52,999 nucleotides of DNA from positions 1 to 52,999 of the forward strand of contig DCHR01000041.1 of assembly GCA_002315375.1 (NCBI GenBank), read 5' to 3'. The notes beneath the pieces were generated by a model. That model saw nothing but the letters and a program-made list of their open reading frames with translations. It was not told where the DNA came from and did not search any database. The translations under genes were made by a program, and so were the position numbers. Below, one piece after another: positions 17,332 to 25,980 of this stretch (position 1 is its first letter; each line of letters begins with the position of its first letter). This DNA is from Treponema sp. UBA1747 (GTDB lineage: Bacteria > Spirochaetota > Spirochaetia > Treponematales > Treponemataceae).

Positions 17332-17371
17332 ACTCTCTTAATTCTACCACATAACATGCGAAAACACGACA

Positions 17372-17426
17372 TAAAAACAAAAATCTAGTCATTTTGAAGT
17401 CTTGTTTTTACAGTTTTTCAATCTAT
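17372..17426 (+). promoter_or_regulatory. Operon promoter with 9-bp inverted repeat
   Basis: TAAAAACAA (17372-17380) and TTGTTTTTA (17402-17410) form a perfect inverted repeat. The right arm contains the -35-like TTGTTT, which is followed after 16 nt by -10 TATACT near 17424. A regulator bound here would contact the promoter directly. Confidence 0.5.
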
Positions 17427-17459
17427 ACTGAATTCAGACTAAAAAAAAGGATTGTTGTA

Positions 17460-18659
17460 ATGACAGTAAAAGGAACTTATTTTCAGAATGATGCCGAAAA
17501 ACCACTGGTTTACGGCGATGTAGAAATTTCAAATGTAAAACGTCAGCGGCTCCGTGGCGAAGAACTTAAAGAAGGTGTTCTTTGCGAACCGGTAATAATT
17601 GGTTTCTGTGGAACTGACAACGAGCTTATGCGCATGGGAAGCGAAGGCCTTATGACTCCCAAATTCCCTGAAGGTCAGAACCGCCTTATTAATGGTCACG
17701 AAGGAATTGTCTGGGTTCCATCTGAAAACCGATTTGCCATCGTTCTGATCCGCGGCGGCGACAGTTACGACCCTACCCGCTACACCGAAGATGAAACTTA
17801 CTTCGAATACGGCTGTGACAAGGCGGACGGCCTTTTTGCCGACAAGCAGTACTTCAATCCTGACATGCTTCTGCCTATTCCTGACGGTTATGTTCATGAC
17901 GGAAAACTGGACCTGGAATTCGCAAAGAGAATGGTTTTCCCGGACCCTTTCGCCTGTATGCTTTTCCAGCTGGAAAGAATGGAAGATTTAGGCAGCGCCC
18001 ACAATTTCCGCGTTGCCATGAAAAAATACAAATGCGAAGAAGCAAAAGCCCGCGAAATCGCAAAAGAAGAAACATTCGCAAGAACAGTTATCTTCGGACT
18101 GGGAACAACAGGAATGTTCATCGGGGACCTGATTAAAAAAGCCCATCCTGAAGCAAAAATCCTTTTTGTTGCCCGCAGCGATGTTGATTCACCAAAAGTA
18201 AGCTTTGCCCTTAAACAGGCAAATGCGGAATACCTTCAGAACAATTTCGCAACTGAAGAAGAATGTGCCAAAGCAATCATCGAAAAAATGGGCGGACGCG
18301 CAACCTTGTTCATTGGTGTAAGCGGAAACGCAGTAGAAAGCCGCATTGCTTTTGAACACAAGGTTCTGGGCTGCAACGGAGTTTACAACAGCTTCTCTCT
18401 CGGACCAAAGATCACTTTCGACACCATGCCATTCGGCTTTGAAAACCATCTGATTTTAGGGTCCATCAACTTCCGCCAGGACCACATGGAAAAAGCCATC
18501 GAAATGCTTGCCCAAAGCAATTACAACGAAATCGTTGCCCTGATTGACCGGGACGAATTTGCAAAGGATCCAATCGACGCCTATAAGAACAAAATCTACA
18601 ACAAGCAGGCTCCAATGAAGACTGCTGTAATCTGGAACAAGAAATACATCAACTGCTAG
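17460..18659 (+). CDS. MDR-family aldose 1-dehydrogenase (glucose dehydrogenase-like)
   Basis: Zinc-dependent medium-chain dehydrogenase of 399 residues. The N-terminal catalytic domain has GFCGTDNELM and GHEGIVWV, the same ligand layout as archaeal-type glucose dehydrogenases. The nucleotide-binding domain starts at VIFGLGTTGMFIGDLI (about 205). An ATG at 17460 with AAGGA 8 nt upstream is preferred to the upstream ATG at 17394, which lies in the promoter. As first gene of an operon with a lactonase, a FucU mutarotase, UxaB and UxaA, it most plausibly oxidises the starting aldose (L-galactose) to its lactone. Characterised L-galactose dehydrogenases may come from other families, so substrate assignment rests on context. 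Confidence 0.75.
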   Translation: MTVKGTYFQNDAEKPLVYGDVEISNVKRQRLRGEELKEGVLCEPVIIGFCGTDNELMRMGSEGLMTPKFPEGQNRLINGHEGIVWVPSENRFAIVLIRGGDSYDPTRYTEDETYFEYGCDKADGLFADKQYFNPDMLLPIPDGYVHDGKLDLEFAKRMVFPDPFACMLFQLERMEDLGSAHNFRVAMKKYKCEEAKAREIAKEETFARTVIFGLGTTGMFIGDLIKKAHPEAKILFVARSDVDSPKVSFALKQANAEYLQNNFATEEECAKAIIEKMGGRATLFIGVSGNAVESRIAFEHKVLGCNGVYNSFSLGPKITFDTMPFGFENHLILGSINFRQDHMEKAIEMLAQSNYNEIVALIDRDEFAKDPIDAYKNKIYNKQAPMKTAVIWNKKYINC

Positions 18660-18694
18660 AGCTGATTAAGTTTATTACATAGAAGGATATAAAA

Positions 18695-19720
18695 ATGAAA
18701 ACAGTATTAATCGCAAAACCATTTGAAATTGCAGTAACTGATACAGAAAAACCGGTTGCAAAGGAAGGAGAAGCTCTTCTTAAAGTTTTATACGGCGGCA
18801 TCTGTGGTGCCGATGTTTCAAGCTACACCGGAAACCAGCCTTTTACCACTTATCCCCGTATTCCGGGACACGAATTTTCCGCCCAGATTGTTTCAATCCC
18901 GGAAAACGACAAAGGTCTTAAAGCAGGCGACATTGTAACTGCAAACCCGTATTTCAACTGCGGAAAATGCTATTCCTGCCAGCGCGGCTTTGTAAACTGC
19001 TGTACAGACAACCAGACTATGGGTGTTCAGCGCGATGGTGCTTTCCGCGAATACATTTCAATGCCTGTAGAACGCATCTATCCCGGAAAAGGTCTTTCAG
19101 CAAAAGAACTGGCACTTGTTGAACCTTTCACAATCAGCTATCACGCCCTGCACCGTGCAAAAATTAATCCCGGTGACAAGGTTCTGGTTGTTGGTGCCGG
19201 TCCAATCGGACTTTTTGCTTTGATTGCTGCAAAAGCCCAGGGAGCCGAAGTTTACGTTGCAGATATTCTGGACGGACGCCTTGAAAAAGCAATGCACTTC
19301 GGAGCAGCAGGTACAATCAATACAAAAACTTCTAACATTCAGGAAGAAGCAATGAAGATTACAGGCGGAAACGGCTTTGATACCTGTGTTGAAGCCTGCG
19401 GACTTTCTGTAACCTTCCTTTCCTGCATCGACTGTGTTGCCTTTGCGGGAAACATCATCCTTATTGGTAACGGTAAAAAAGAAACAACCTTCCTCCACTC
19501 TATTTTGTTGAAGAAGGAACTGAATGTATTCGGCAGCCGCAACTCTTATGCAAGAGACTTCCAGGCAGTAATCGATCTGATTGCCTCAGGCAAAGTAAAT
19601 GTTCTTGATATGGTAAGTTCAGTTTATCCAATAGACAAAGCTGACGAAGCTTTCAAGGCCCTGGTAAACAACGACGGAAGCCTTGCAAAGGTTCTGATTG
19701 AAATCGGCAGAGCTGAATAA
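18695..19720 (+). CDS. Zinc-type alcohol dehydrogenase, probable L-galactonate 5-dehydrogenase
   Basis: A 341-residue MDR polyol/sugar-acid dehydrogenase. It has the catalytic zinc ligands GGICGADV and PGHEFSA, the structural zinc motif CGKCYSCQRGFVNCC, and a Rossmann motif VLVVGAGPIGLFA (about 163). Length and organisation match E. coli LgoD (YjjN), which oxidises L-galactonate to D-tagaturonate. This step is needed here to link a lactonase to the tagaturonate reductase two genes further on. Sorbitol, idonate and threonine dehydrogenases share the fold, so the call depends on operon context. An AAGGA ribosome site precedes ATG 18695. Confidence 0.75.
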   Translation: MKTVLIAKPFEIAVTDTEKPVAKEGEALLKVLYGGICGADVSSYTGNQPFTTYPRIPGHEFSAQIVSIPENDKGLKAGDIVTANPYFNCGKCYSCQRGFVNCCTDNQTMGVQRDGAFREYISMPVERIYPGKGLSAKELALVEPFTISYHALHRAKINPGDKVLVVGAGPIGLFALIAAKAQGAEVYVADILDGRLEKAMHFGAAGTINTKTSNIQEEAMKITGGNGFDTCVEACGLSVTFLSCIDCVAFAGNIILIGNGKKETTFLHSILLKKELNVFGSRNSYARDFQAVIDLIASGKVNVLDMVSSVYPIDKADEAFKALVNNDGSLAKVLIEIGRAE

Positions 19721-19743
19721 CAGACTGAAAACGGAACGATTGT

Positions 19744-20646
19744 ATGGATATTGTAAAAATTGATGCCCATGTTCATCTCTGGTATGAGCAGCAGGGCCTT
19801 GTAAACGGAAAACCGGTTTACGCTCTTGGTAACGGCAAGGTTGATTTTGGCGGCGAAGTCCGACAGATGATGCCTCCTTACATGAACGACGGTAAAAATA
19901 CTGTTGAACGGCTCATTGCAAACATGGACTATGCTCAGGTAAACGGCGCAGTCATTACCCAGGAATACATCGACGGAAATCAGGACAACTATCTTCTTGA
20001 AGCCCGTTCAAAATTCCCTGACAGAATCAAGGTTACCGCCCTTTACGAGGATTACAAAAAGGAAAACCTTCCTGTTGATAATCCTGTTGAATTTGAAAAA
20101 TTTGACGGATTAAAAATCTGTTCCTGCCGCTTAGCTGACCCGGATGTGAAAAAACTCCTGCCAGTATTCAAGGCAGTAGAAAAAGCCGGAAAGTTCATAT
20201 CGATTGATATGGCTGACGGCGACAAACAGACTGCAGACCTTCAGTATCTTGCAGAACAGTGCCCTGATTTACGGATTGCCATCGGTCACTTTGGCATGGT
20301 AACAACTCCAGGCTGGCAGAAGCAGATTGAACTTGCCAAAAATCCAAATGTTTTCATTGAAAGCGGCGGATTAACCTGGCTTTTCCACAAGGAGTTCTAC
20401 CCTTATCCTTCTGCTGTAGATGCAATCCTTGAAGCAAGGGATATCTGCGGAATGAACAAGCTTATGTGGGGCAGCGACTATCCCCGCACAATGACAGACA
20501 TTACATACATTATGGCAGTCCGCTTTCTTTTGGAATCAAACAAACTCACCGACGAAGAAAAGAAAACTTTCCTTGGTGAAAACGCAGTGAAATTCTACGG
20601 CTTTGAAAACCTGAACCCCCTGCCGCCAATTGCAAATATGTTATAG
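19744..20646 (+). CDS. Amidohydrolase-superfamily lactonase (probable L-galactonolactonase)
   Basis: A 300-residue TIM-barrel metal hydrolase (amidohydrolase 2 type). The N-terminal HxH motif is visible in IDAHVHLW and the C-terminal catalytic Asp in LMWGSDYPR. Members of this group include L-fuconolactonase, L-rhamnonolactonase and the L-galactono-lactonase of Bacteroides vulgatus. In this operon it would hydrolyse the lactone made by the first dehydrogenase to the free aldonate. A relaxed Shine-Dalgarno lies before ATG 19744, and the next gene begins 9 nt after its stop. A decarboxylase of the same superfamily is the main alternative. Confidence 0.75.
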   Translation: MDIVKIDAHVHLWYEQQGLVNGKPVYALGNGKVDFGGEVRQMMPPYMNDGKNTVERLIANMDYAQVNGAVITQEYIDGNQDNYLLEARSKFPDRIKVTALYEDYKKENLPVDNPVEFEKFDGLKICSCRLADPDVKKLLPVFKAVEKAGKFISIDMADGDKQTADLQYLAEQCPDLRIAIGHFGMVTTPGWQKQIELAKNPNVFIESGGLTWLFHKEFYPYPSAVDAILEARDICGMNKLMWGSDYPRTMTDITYIMAVRFLLESNKLTDEEKKTFLGENAVKFYGFENLNPLPPIANML

Positions 20647-20655
20647 GAGAAAACA

Positions 20656-21099
20656 ATGTTAAAAGGAATTAACCCGATTATAACCCCAAGCCTGCTTAAA
20701 ATTCTCTGTGAAATGGGACACGGAGACTCAATCGTAATTGCAGACGGAAACTTTCCTGCCGAAAGCGTTGGAAAAAATGCCTTCGTTGTAAGAATGGACG
20801 GCCACGGAGTTCCAGAGATTCTTGAAGCAATTCTTGAACTTATGCCGCTGGACCAGTATGTTCCACAGCCAGTAAGCCTTATGGAACGCTGCGAAGGAGA
20901 CAATGCCGATGTTTCCATCTGGAAAAAATACGACCAGATTCTTGAAGCCTCCGGCGAAGGAAAAGAAAACTGTGTTCGTAAAATTGAACGCTTTGCTTTC
21001 TACGAAGAAGCAAAAAAAGCTTACGCGGTAATCGCAACTTCAGAAACAAGCCAGTATGCAAATGTAATCCTTCAGAAAGGCTGCATTATCAAAAAATAA
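20656..21099 (+). CDS. FucU/RbsD-family sugar mutarotase
   Basis: A 147-residue pyranose anomer interconverting enzyme. The active-site segment GHGDSIVIADGNFPAES and the C-terminal half are typical of FucU (L-fucose mutarotase) rather than RbsD. L-fucose is 6-deoxy-L-galactose, so the same fold would accept L-galactose. This supports the operon assignment independently of the dehydrogenases. No fucose isomerase, fuculose kinase or aldolase is nearby, which argues against the classical fucose route. TAGGAG lies 8 nt before ATG 20656. Confidence 0.85.
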   Translation: MLKGINPIITPSLLKILCEMGHGDSIVIADGNFPAESVGKNAFVVRMDGHGVPEILEAILELMPLDQYVPQPVSLMERCEGDNADVSIWKKYDQILEASGEGKENCVRKIERFAFYEEAKKAYAVIATSETSQYANVILQKGCIIKK

Positions 21100-21123
21100 A
21101 AAGTAATTTACCGGGAGAAAAAT

Positions 21124-22473
21124 ATGAAAGAAAGAATCATTCAGTTTGGTGAAGGCGGTTTCTTACGCAGCTTCGCAGATGTATTTATTCATAAAATGAA
21201 CGAACAGGGAATCTACGACGGAAAAGTTGTAGTTGTTCAGCCAATCAATAAAGGCCTTATTCCAGTAATCAATGAACAGAAAGGTGTTTACCACCAGTTC
21301 CTCCGCGGAGTTGAAAACGGTGAAGTAGTAAACGACTGCATCAAGGTTGAATCTCTTTCACGCGGTGTTGATCCTTACACAGATTACGACGATTTCCTTG
21401 CCCTGGCAAAAAATCCTGACATGCACGTAATCATTTCAAACACAACTGAAGCCGGTATCGAATACATCGGTACCGAAAAAATTGACGACAAACCTCCAAA
21501 GGCTTTCCCTGCCAAACTTACAGTTCTCCTTTACGAACGATTCAAAGCAAAGCTCCCAGGTTTTGTAATCCTTTCCTGCGAACTGATTGATAACAACGGA
21601 AAGGAACTTCTGAACTGTGTTTTGAAATATGCAGATCTCTGGAATCTCCCGGCAGACTTTGTTGACTGGGTAAAAAAAGAAAACCACTTCTGCAACACTC
21701 TGGTTGACCGCATCTGTACAGGCTATCCAAAAGATCCTGTTGAAAAAGAAGAATTAACAAAGCAGCTGGGTGAAGTTGATAACCTTATGAACACTGCAGA
21801 AATCTTCCACCTTTGGGTAATTGAAGGTCATTTCGAAGATATATTCCCTCTGCAGAAAGCAGGCATCAACGTAATCTGGACAGATGATGTAAAACCTTAC
21901 AAGAAGCGCAAGGTTCGCATTCTGAACGGAGCCCACACTTCAATGGTTCTTGGTGCCCGCATGTTCGGACTTTCAACTGTAAAGGAATGTCTTGATGACC
22001 CGACAGTAAGCAAGTTCCTGAACAAGGCTCTCTTCGAAGAAATCGTTCCAACACTTTCAGAAGGTCAGTCTCAGGAAGCAAAAGACGGATATGTTCAGTT
22101 TGCAAAAGATGTTCTTGAACGCTTTGCAAACCCATTTGTTAAGCATCAGCTTTTGAGCATTGCCCTGAATTCTGTAAGTAAATTCAAGGCACGTGTTCTT
22201 CCAACAATCATCGAATACAAGGAAGCCTTTGGTAAACTTCCACCTGCCCTTACTTTCTCTCTGGCTGCTCTCATCGCTTTCTACAAAACCCCGGAAGCAA
22301 ACGACAATGAAGATATTATGGCATTCATGAAAGATGCATCGGTTTCTGAAATCCTCAAGAAAGAACAGTACTGGGGACAGGACTTAAGCTTCATGCTCCC
22401 AGAAGTTGAAAAATACTTCAACACAATCCAGAAAGACGGCATGGCAAAAGCTTACACAGAGGTTCTGGCATGA
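21124..22473 (+). CDS. uxaB: Tagaturonate reductase (altronate oxidoreductase), UxaB-type
   Basis: NADH-dependent polyol/sugar-acid dehydrogenase of the mannitol dehydrogenase superfamily, 449 residues, reducing D-tagaturonate to D-altronate. Family landmarks: N-terminal IIQFGEGGFLRSFADVFIHK, VVVVQP, SNTTEAGIEYI and the catalytic helix region KVRILNGAHTSMVLG. These match UxaB rather than mannonate oxidoreductase UxuB, although that cannot be excluded without alignment. ATG 21124 is preceded by GGGAGAAAAAT. Its stop overlaps the uxaA start as ATGA (22470-22473), indicating translational coupling. Pectin-derived galacturonate would also use this step, but uronate isomerase is absent here. Confidence 0.85.
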   Translation: MKERIIQFGEGGFLRSFADVFIHKMNEQGIYDGKVVVVQPINKGLIPVINEQKGVYHQFLRGVENGEVVNDCIKVESLSRGVDPYTDYDDFLALAKNPDMHVIISNTTEAGIEYIGTEKIDDKPPKAFPAKLTVLLYERFKAKLPGFVILSCELIDNNGKELLNCVLKYADLWNLPADFVDWVKKENHFCNTLVDRICTGYPKDPVEKEELTKQLGEVDNLMNTAEIFHLWVIEGHFEDIFPLQKAGINVIWTDDVKPYKKRKVRILNGAHTSMVLGARMFGLSTVKECLDDPTVSKFLNKALFEEIVPTLSEGQSQEAKDGYVQFAKDVLERFANPFVKHQLLSIALNSVSKFKARVLPTIIEYKEAFGKLPPALTFSLAALIAFYKTPEANDNEDIMAFMKDASVSEILKKEQYWGQDLSFMLPEVEKYFNTIQKDGMAKAYTEVLA

Positions 22474-23849
22474 GTTTGTTGAAAATCAATCCCCTTGATA
22501 ATGTTGCAGTAGATACTTCCACAGGACACAAAGAAGCCCTTAGTGACATTAAGTGCGGTGAAAACGTAATCAAATACGGATTCCCTATCGGACACGCCAC
22601 AAAAGACATTAAAAAGGGAGAACGGGTTCACACGGACAATCTTGCCACAAACCTCAAGGATAAACTTGAATACACCTACCAGCCTGCAAACAACCTTCTG
22701 GAAACCGGAGATTCCCGCCATACGATAAACGCCTATGTGCGCCCAGACGGGGAAATCGGCATCCGTAACGATATATGGATTGTAAATACAGTGGGCTGTG
22801 TAAATAAACTTGCAGAAAAGCTTGCAGCAAAGACAGGAGCTTTCTGCTTCCCTCACCCCTACGGCTGTTCCCAGCTTGGAGGCGACCACATAACTACCCA
22901 GGCAATTTTAAAAGGACTCATTAATCACCCGAATGCCGGCGGCGTTCTGGTTTTGGGACTTGGCTGTGAAAACAACAACATCGGCGTTTTTAAAGAATTC
23001 CTTGGTCCTGTTGATGAAAACCGGGTTCGTTTCATGAACGCCCAGGATTATGATGATGATTTTGCCCAGGGCGTAAAACTGATTGCAGAACTTCATGAAT
23101 ATGCTTCAAAGTTCAAACGGGAACCTGTCCCTGTTTCAAAGCTCCGGGTGGGCCTTAAATGCGGCGGCTCAGACGGACTTTCAGGCATTACTGCAAATCC
23201 TTTAATCGGCCAGTTTTCCGACATGCTGATTAAGGAAGGCGGTTCGACAATTCTTACTGAAGTTCCTGAAATGTTCGGTGCGGAAACAATTCTCATGAAC
23301 CGCTGCGTGAACAAAGAGATTTTTGACAAAACCGTAAATCTGATCAACGACTTCAAGGATTATTTTATCCGTCACGACCAGGTTGTTTACGAAAATCCAT
23401 CTCCTGGAAACAAAGCCGGCGGAATTACAACTCTGGAAGAAAAATCTTTAGGCTGTGTCCAGAAAGGCGGCATGGGTCCGGTTGTAGATGTACTTACTTA
23501 CGGCGACAGGCTTGAAAAAAACGGACTTAATCTTTTGAACGGTCCGGGGAATGACATTGTAGCCGTAACAAACCTGACAGCCGCAGGCTGCCACCTGATT
23601 CTGTTCTCCACAGGACGCGGTACACCTCTTGGAGCTCCAGTTCCAACTGTAAAAGTTTCAACAAACAACGACCTTGCTTCAAGAAAATCCAACTGGATTG
23701 ATTTCAACGCAGGCCCGATGGTTGAAGGACAGGATCTTTCACGGGATTTCTTCAACTACATTCTTGATGTGGCCAATGGCAAAGAAACAAAAAATGAAAT
23801 CAATGAATACCGGGAAATTGCCATCTTCAAAGACGGGGTAACTTTGTAG
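22470..23849 (+). CDS. uxaA: Altronate dehydratase, UxaA-type
   Basis: A 459-residue iron-dependent dehydratase converting D-altronate to 2-keto-3-deoxy-D-gluconate. Both halves are present: a small N-terminal SAF-like domain (to about 85) and the large GD/AraD-type catalytic domain with GCSQLGGDH, LGLGCENNN, VGLKCGGSDGLSG and FSTGRGTPLGAP. It overlaps uxaB by 4 nt. The product would go on to KDG kinase and aldolase, neither of which is in the window. Confidence 0.9.
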   Translation: MSLLKINPLDNVAVDTSTGHKEALSDIKCGENVIKYGFPIGHATKDIKKGERVHTDNLATNLKDKLEYTYQPANNLLETGDSRHTINAYVRPDGEIGIRNDIWIVNTVGCVNKLAEKLAAKTGAFCFPHPYGCSQLGGDHITTQAILKGLINHPNAGGVLVLGLGCENNNIGVFKEFLGPVDENRVRFMNAQDYDDDFAQGVKLIAELHEYASKFKREPVPVSKLRVGLKCGGSDGLSGITANPLIGQFSDMLIKEGGSTILTEVPEMFGAETILMNRCVNKEIFDKTVNLINDFKDYFIRHDQVVYENPSPGNKAGGITTLEEKSLGCVQKGGMGPVVDVLTYGDRLEKNGLNLLNGPGNDIVAVTNLTAAGCHLILFSTGRGTPLGAPVPTVKVSTNNDLASRKSNWIDFNAGPMVEGQDLSRDFFNYILDVANGKETKNEINEYREIAIFKDGVTL

Positions 23850-23877
23850 TCCTCCCTGTTATAAAAAAGGAATAACT

Positions 23878-25971
23878 ATGTCAGATAAAGAGATTTTCAA
23901 AAAGTATAGTTTCGGCGACATGGAAGCAGTCTTCATCAAAGACACAAAATCGGGCTGTGTCGGATTAACTGTCCTTCCTGCCGGTTTTGACAACCAGATT
24001 GAACTTGAAGGCTGGTGGAACATTGAACCTGCAGTCCAGATTAAAATGACCGGCGACAATTATTCTGACGGCTGGGCACAGGGACATTCCATGCGAAACA
24101 GTCAGTCAACTCACGAACTTAAGTTTGTTGACCAGAAACAGGAAGGCAACAAGATCATTACTACTTATGAAAGACGCGGAGTAAAAGTTTCCAGTGTCCT
24201 TGAGTACAATGAATCAGATTTATATTCCACTTCCTACACAATCCTGAAAAACGAAGGAACCGAAAAAGCCTGCATCGAAATGGTTTCAAGCTTCAACATT
24301 TCTGCCCTGCCTTGTCTGGGGAAAGGTCTCCGTCAGGAAGATCTGGTACTTCACCGCCTCCAGTCAAAATGGAGCATGTAAGGTAAACTTCAGTCTCAGC
24401 CATTCCTTGATTTAAACCTTGAACCGGCCTGGCTCAGAATCGGTGCCCAGAGCATCCGCTTTGGCGAAGTCGGTTCTATGCCTGTCCGCCGCTACTTCCC
24501 ATGGATGGTTGTTGAAGACAGGAAATACAACTACAGTATCGGTGTTCAGCTTGCACACCCTTGTTCCTGGCAGATGGAAGTCTACAACAAGGACGAAAAG
24601 AACGCACTTTCAGGCGGCTTGGCCGACAGAGAATTCGGTCACTGGATGAAATTTCTTGAAAGCGGAGAAACCTTTGAAACTCCCCGCGCCACAATTACAG
24701 TAGCAAAGGAAGACATTGACGGCATCAGCTACCGCCTTACTTCCTCACAGTGGCCAAATCTGGACAAGGTTCCTGAATCAGAAAAATCTCTTCTTGTAAT
24801 CTTCAACGAATACTGTACAACCTGGGGAAATCCAACAGAAGAAAACATGGCCAAGATTGCCGAAAAACTTAAAGGCCACGGACTTACCTACTGTGTAATG
24901 GATGCAGGATGGCATGTAAAGGACGGCTGCGACTGGTCTGACATCGGCGACTGGATTACAAACAAAACCCGTTTTCCACATGGACTTAAAGCAACGGCAG
25001 ACAAGATCAAAGAATGCGGCATGATTCCCGGCATCTGGTACGAAATGGAAAACTGCGCCAACTCTTCTGAAATTTTCAAAAATGAAGATATGCTTTTGAA
25101 GCGGGACGGTATTCCTTTACAGGCATGTCAGCGCCGTTTCCTTGATATGCGCAAGCCGGAATGTCATGCTTACCTTAAGGAACGCTTAATCGACAATCTG
25201 AAAGACAACGGCTTCGGTTACCTTAAAGTTGATTACAACGACAACATCGGCATCGGCTGTGACGGTGCTGAATCCCAGGGCGAAGGTCTCCGCCAGCAGA
25301 TGATGGGTTCCCAGGAATTCTTCAGGACCATCAGACGCGAAATCCCTGAGCTGGTAATTGAAAACTGTGCTTCAGGCGGACATCGTCTGGAACCTTCAAT
25401 GCAGGCCCTTACGAGCATGGCTTCCTTCTCCGATGCCCATGAATGGGAAACAATTCCGGTTGTAGCAGCGAACGTTACCCGGGCAATTCTTCCGGCCCAG
25501 AGCCAGATCTGGGCAGTACTCCGCGCAAAGGACAGCGATACCCGCCTTCACTATTCTCTTGCCAACACCTTCCTGGGCCGCATGTGCCTTTCCGGCGACA
25601 TCTATGATCTGTCGGATGACCAGTGGGCAGTTGTTGATGAAGCAATTGCAATGTACAAACTCTGCAGTCCTGTAATCAAATCAGGACGCAATTACCGTTA
25701 TGGAAATTTCCAGAATTACTATAACAAGCTTTCAGGCTGGCAGGCAGTTGCCAGGGTTTCTGAAAAAGAAAACAAGCAGCTTGTGGTAGTAAACACTTTT
25801 GCAAATGCTGATGAAAAACTTTCAATCGATCTTCCGGGAAAACATAAAAAATGGGAGGTTGAAGCTGTCTTCAGCAGAAAGGATATAGAAATCGACTGTA
25901 AGGACAACAGGTTATCACTGGAAAATCTCCAGGATTTTGACGGACTTGTTGTACTTTTAAAAGGCTGCTAG
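23878..25971 (+). pseudogene. GH36 alpha-galactosidase-like gene interrupted by an in-frame TAA
   Basis: One continuous frame of 697 codons carries a single TAA at 24379-24381 (codon 168). Coding sense resumes at once and stays in the same frame: 32 codons of normal protein lie between the stop and the next Met (24478). The first part is the N-terminal beta-sandwich of GH36. The second has the clan-D barrel (YCVMDAGWHVKDG), the nucleophile Asp452 in LKVDYN, ENCASGGHR and the acid/base Asp519 in FSDAHEW. There is no signal peptide, and it is last in the operon. A GAA or AAA to TAA change would explain it. It could be a recent nonsense mutation or a sequence error. Restart at 24478 would lack the first 200 residues and is unlikely to fold normally. 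Intact, it would remove alpha-linked galactose. Confidence 0.8.
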
Positions 25972-25980
25972 GGAAATCCT

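Noticed and set aside
17460..23849. L-fucose phosphorylative or fuconate dehydratase pathway
   Set aside because: FucU fits fucose too, but no isomerase, kinase, aldolase or enolase-family dehydratase is present, whereas UxaB and UxaA act on tagaturonate and altronate.
24379..24381. Recoding (selenocysteine or pyrrolysine) at the GH36 stop
   Set aside because: The codon is TAA, which neither system uses, and GH36 has no conserved special residue at this point of its N-terminal domain.
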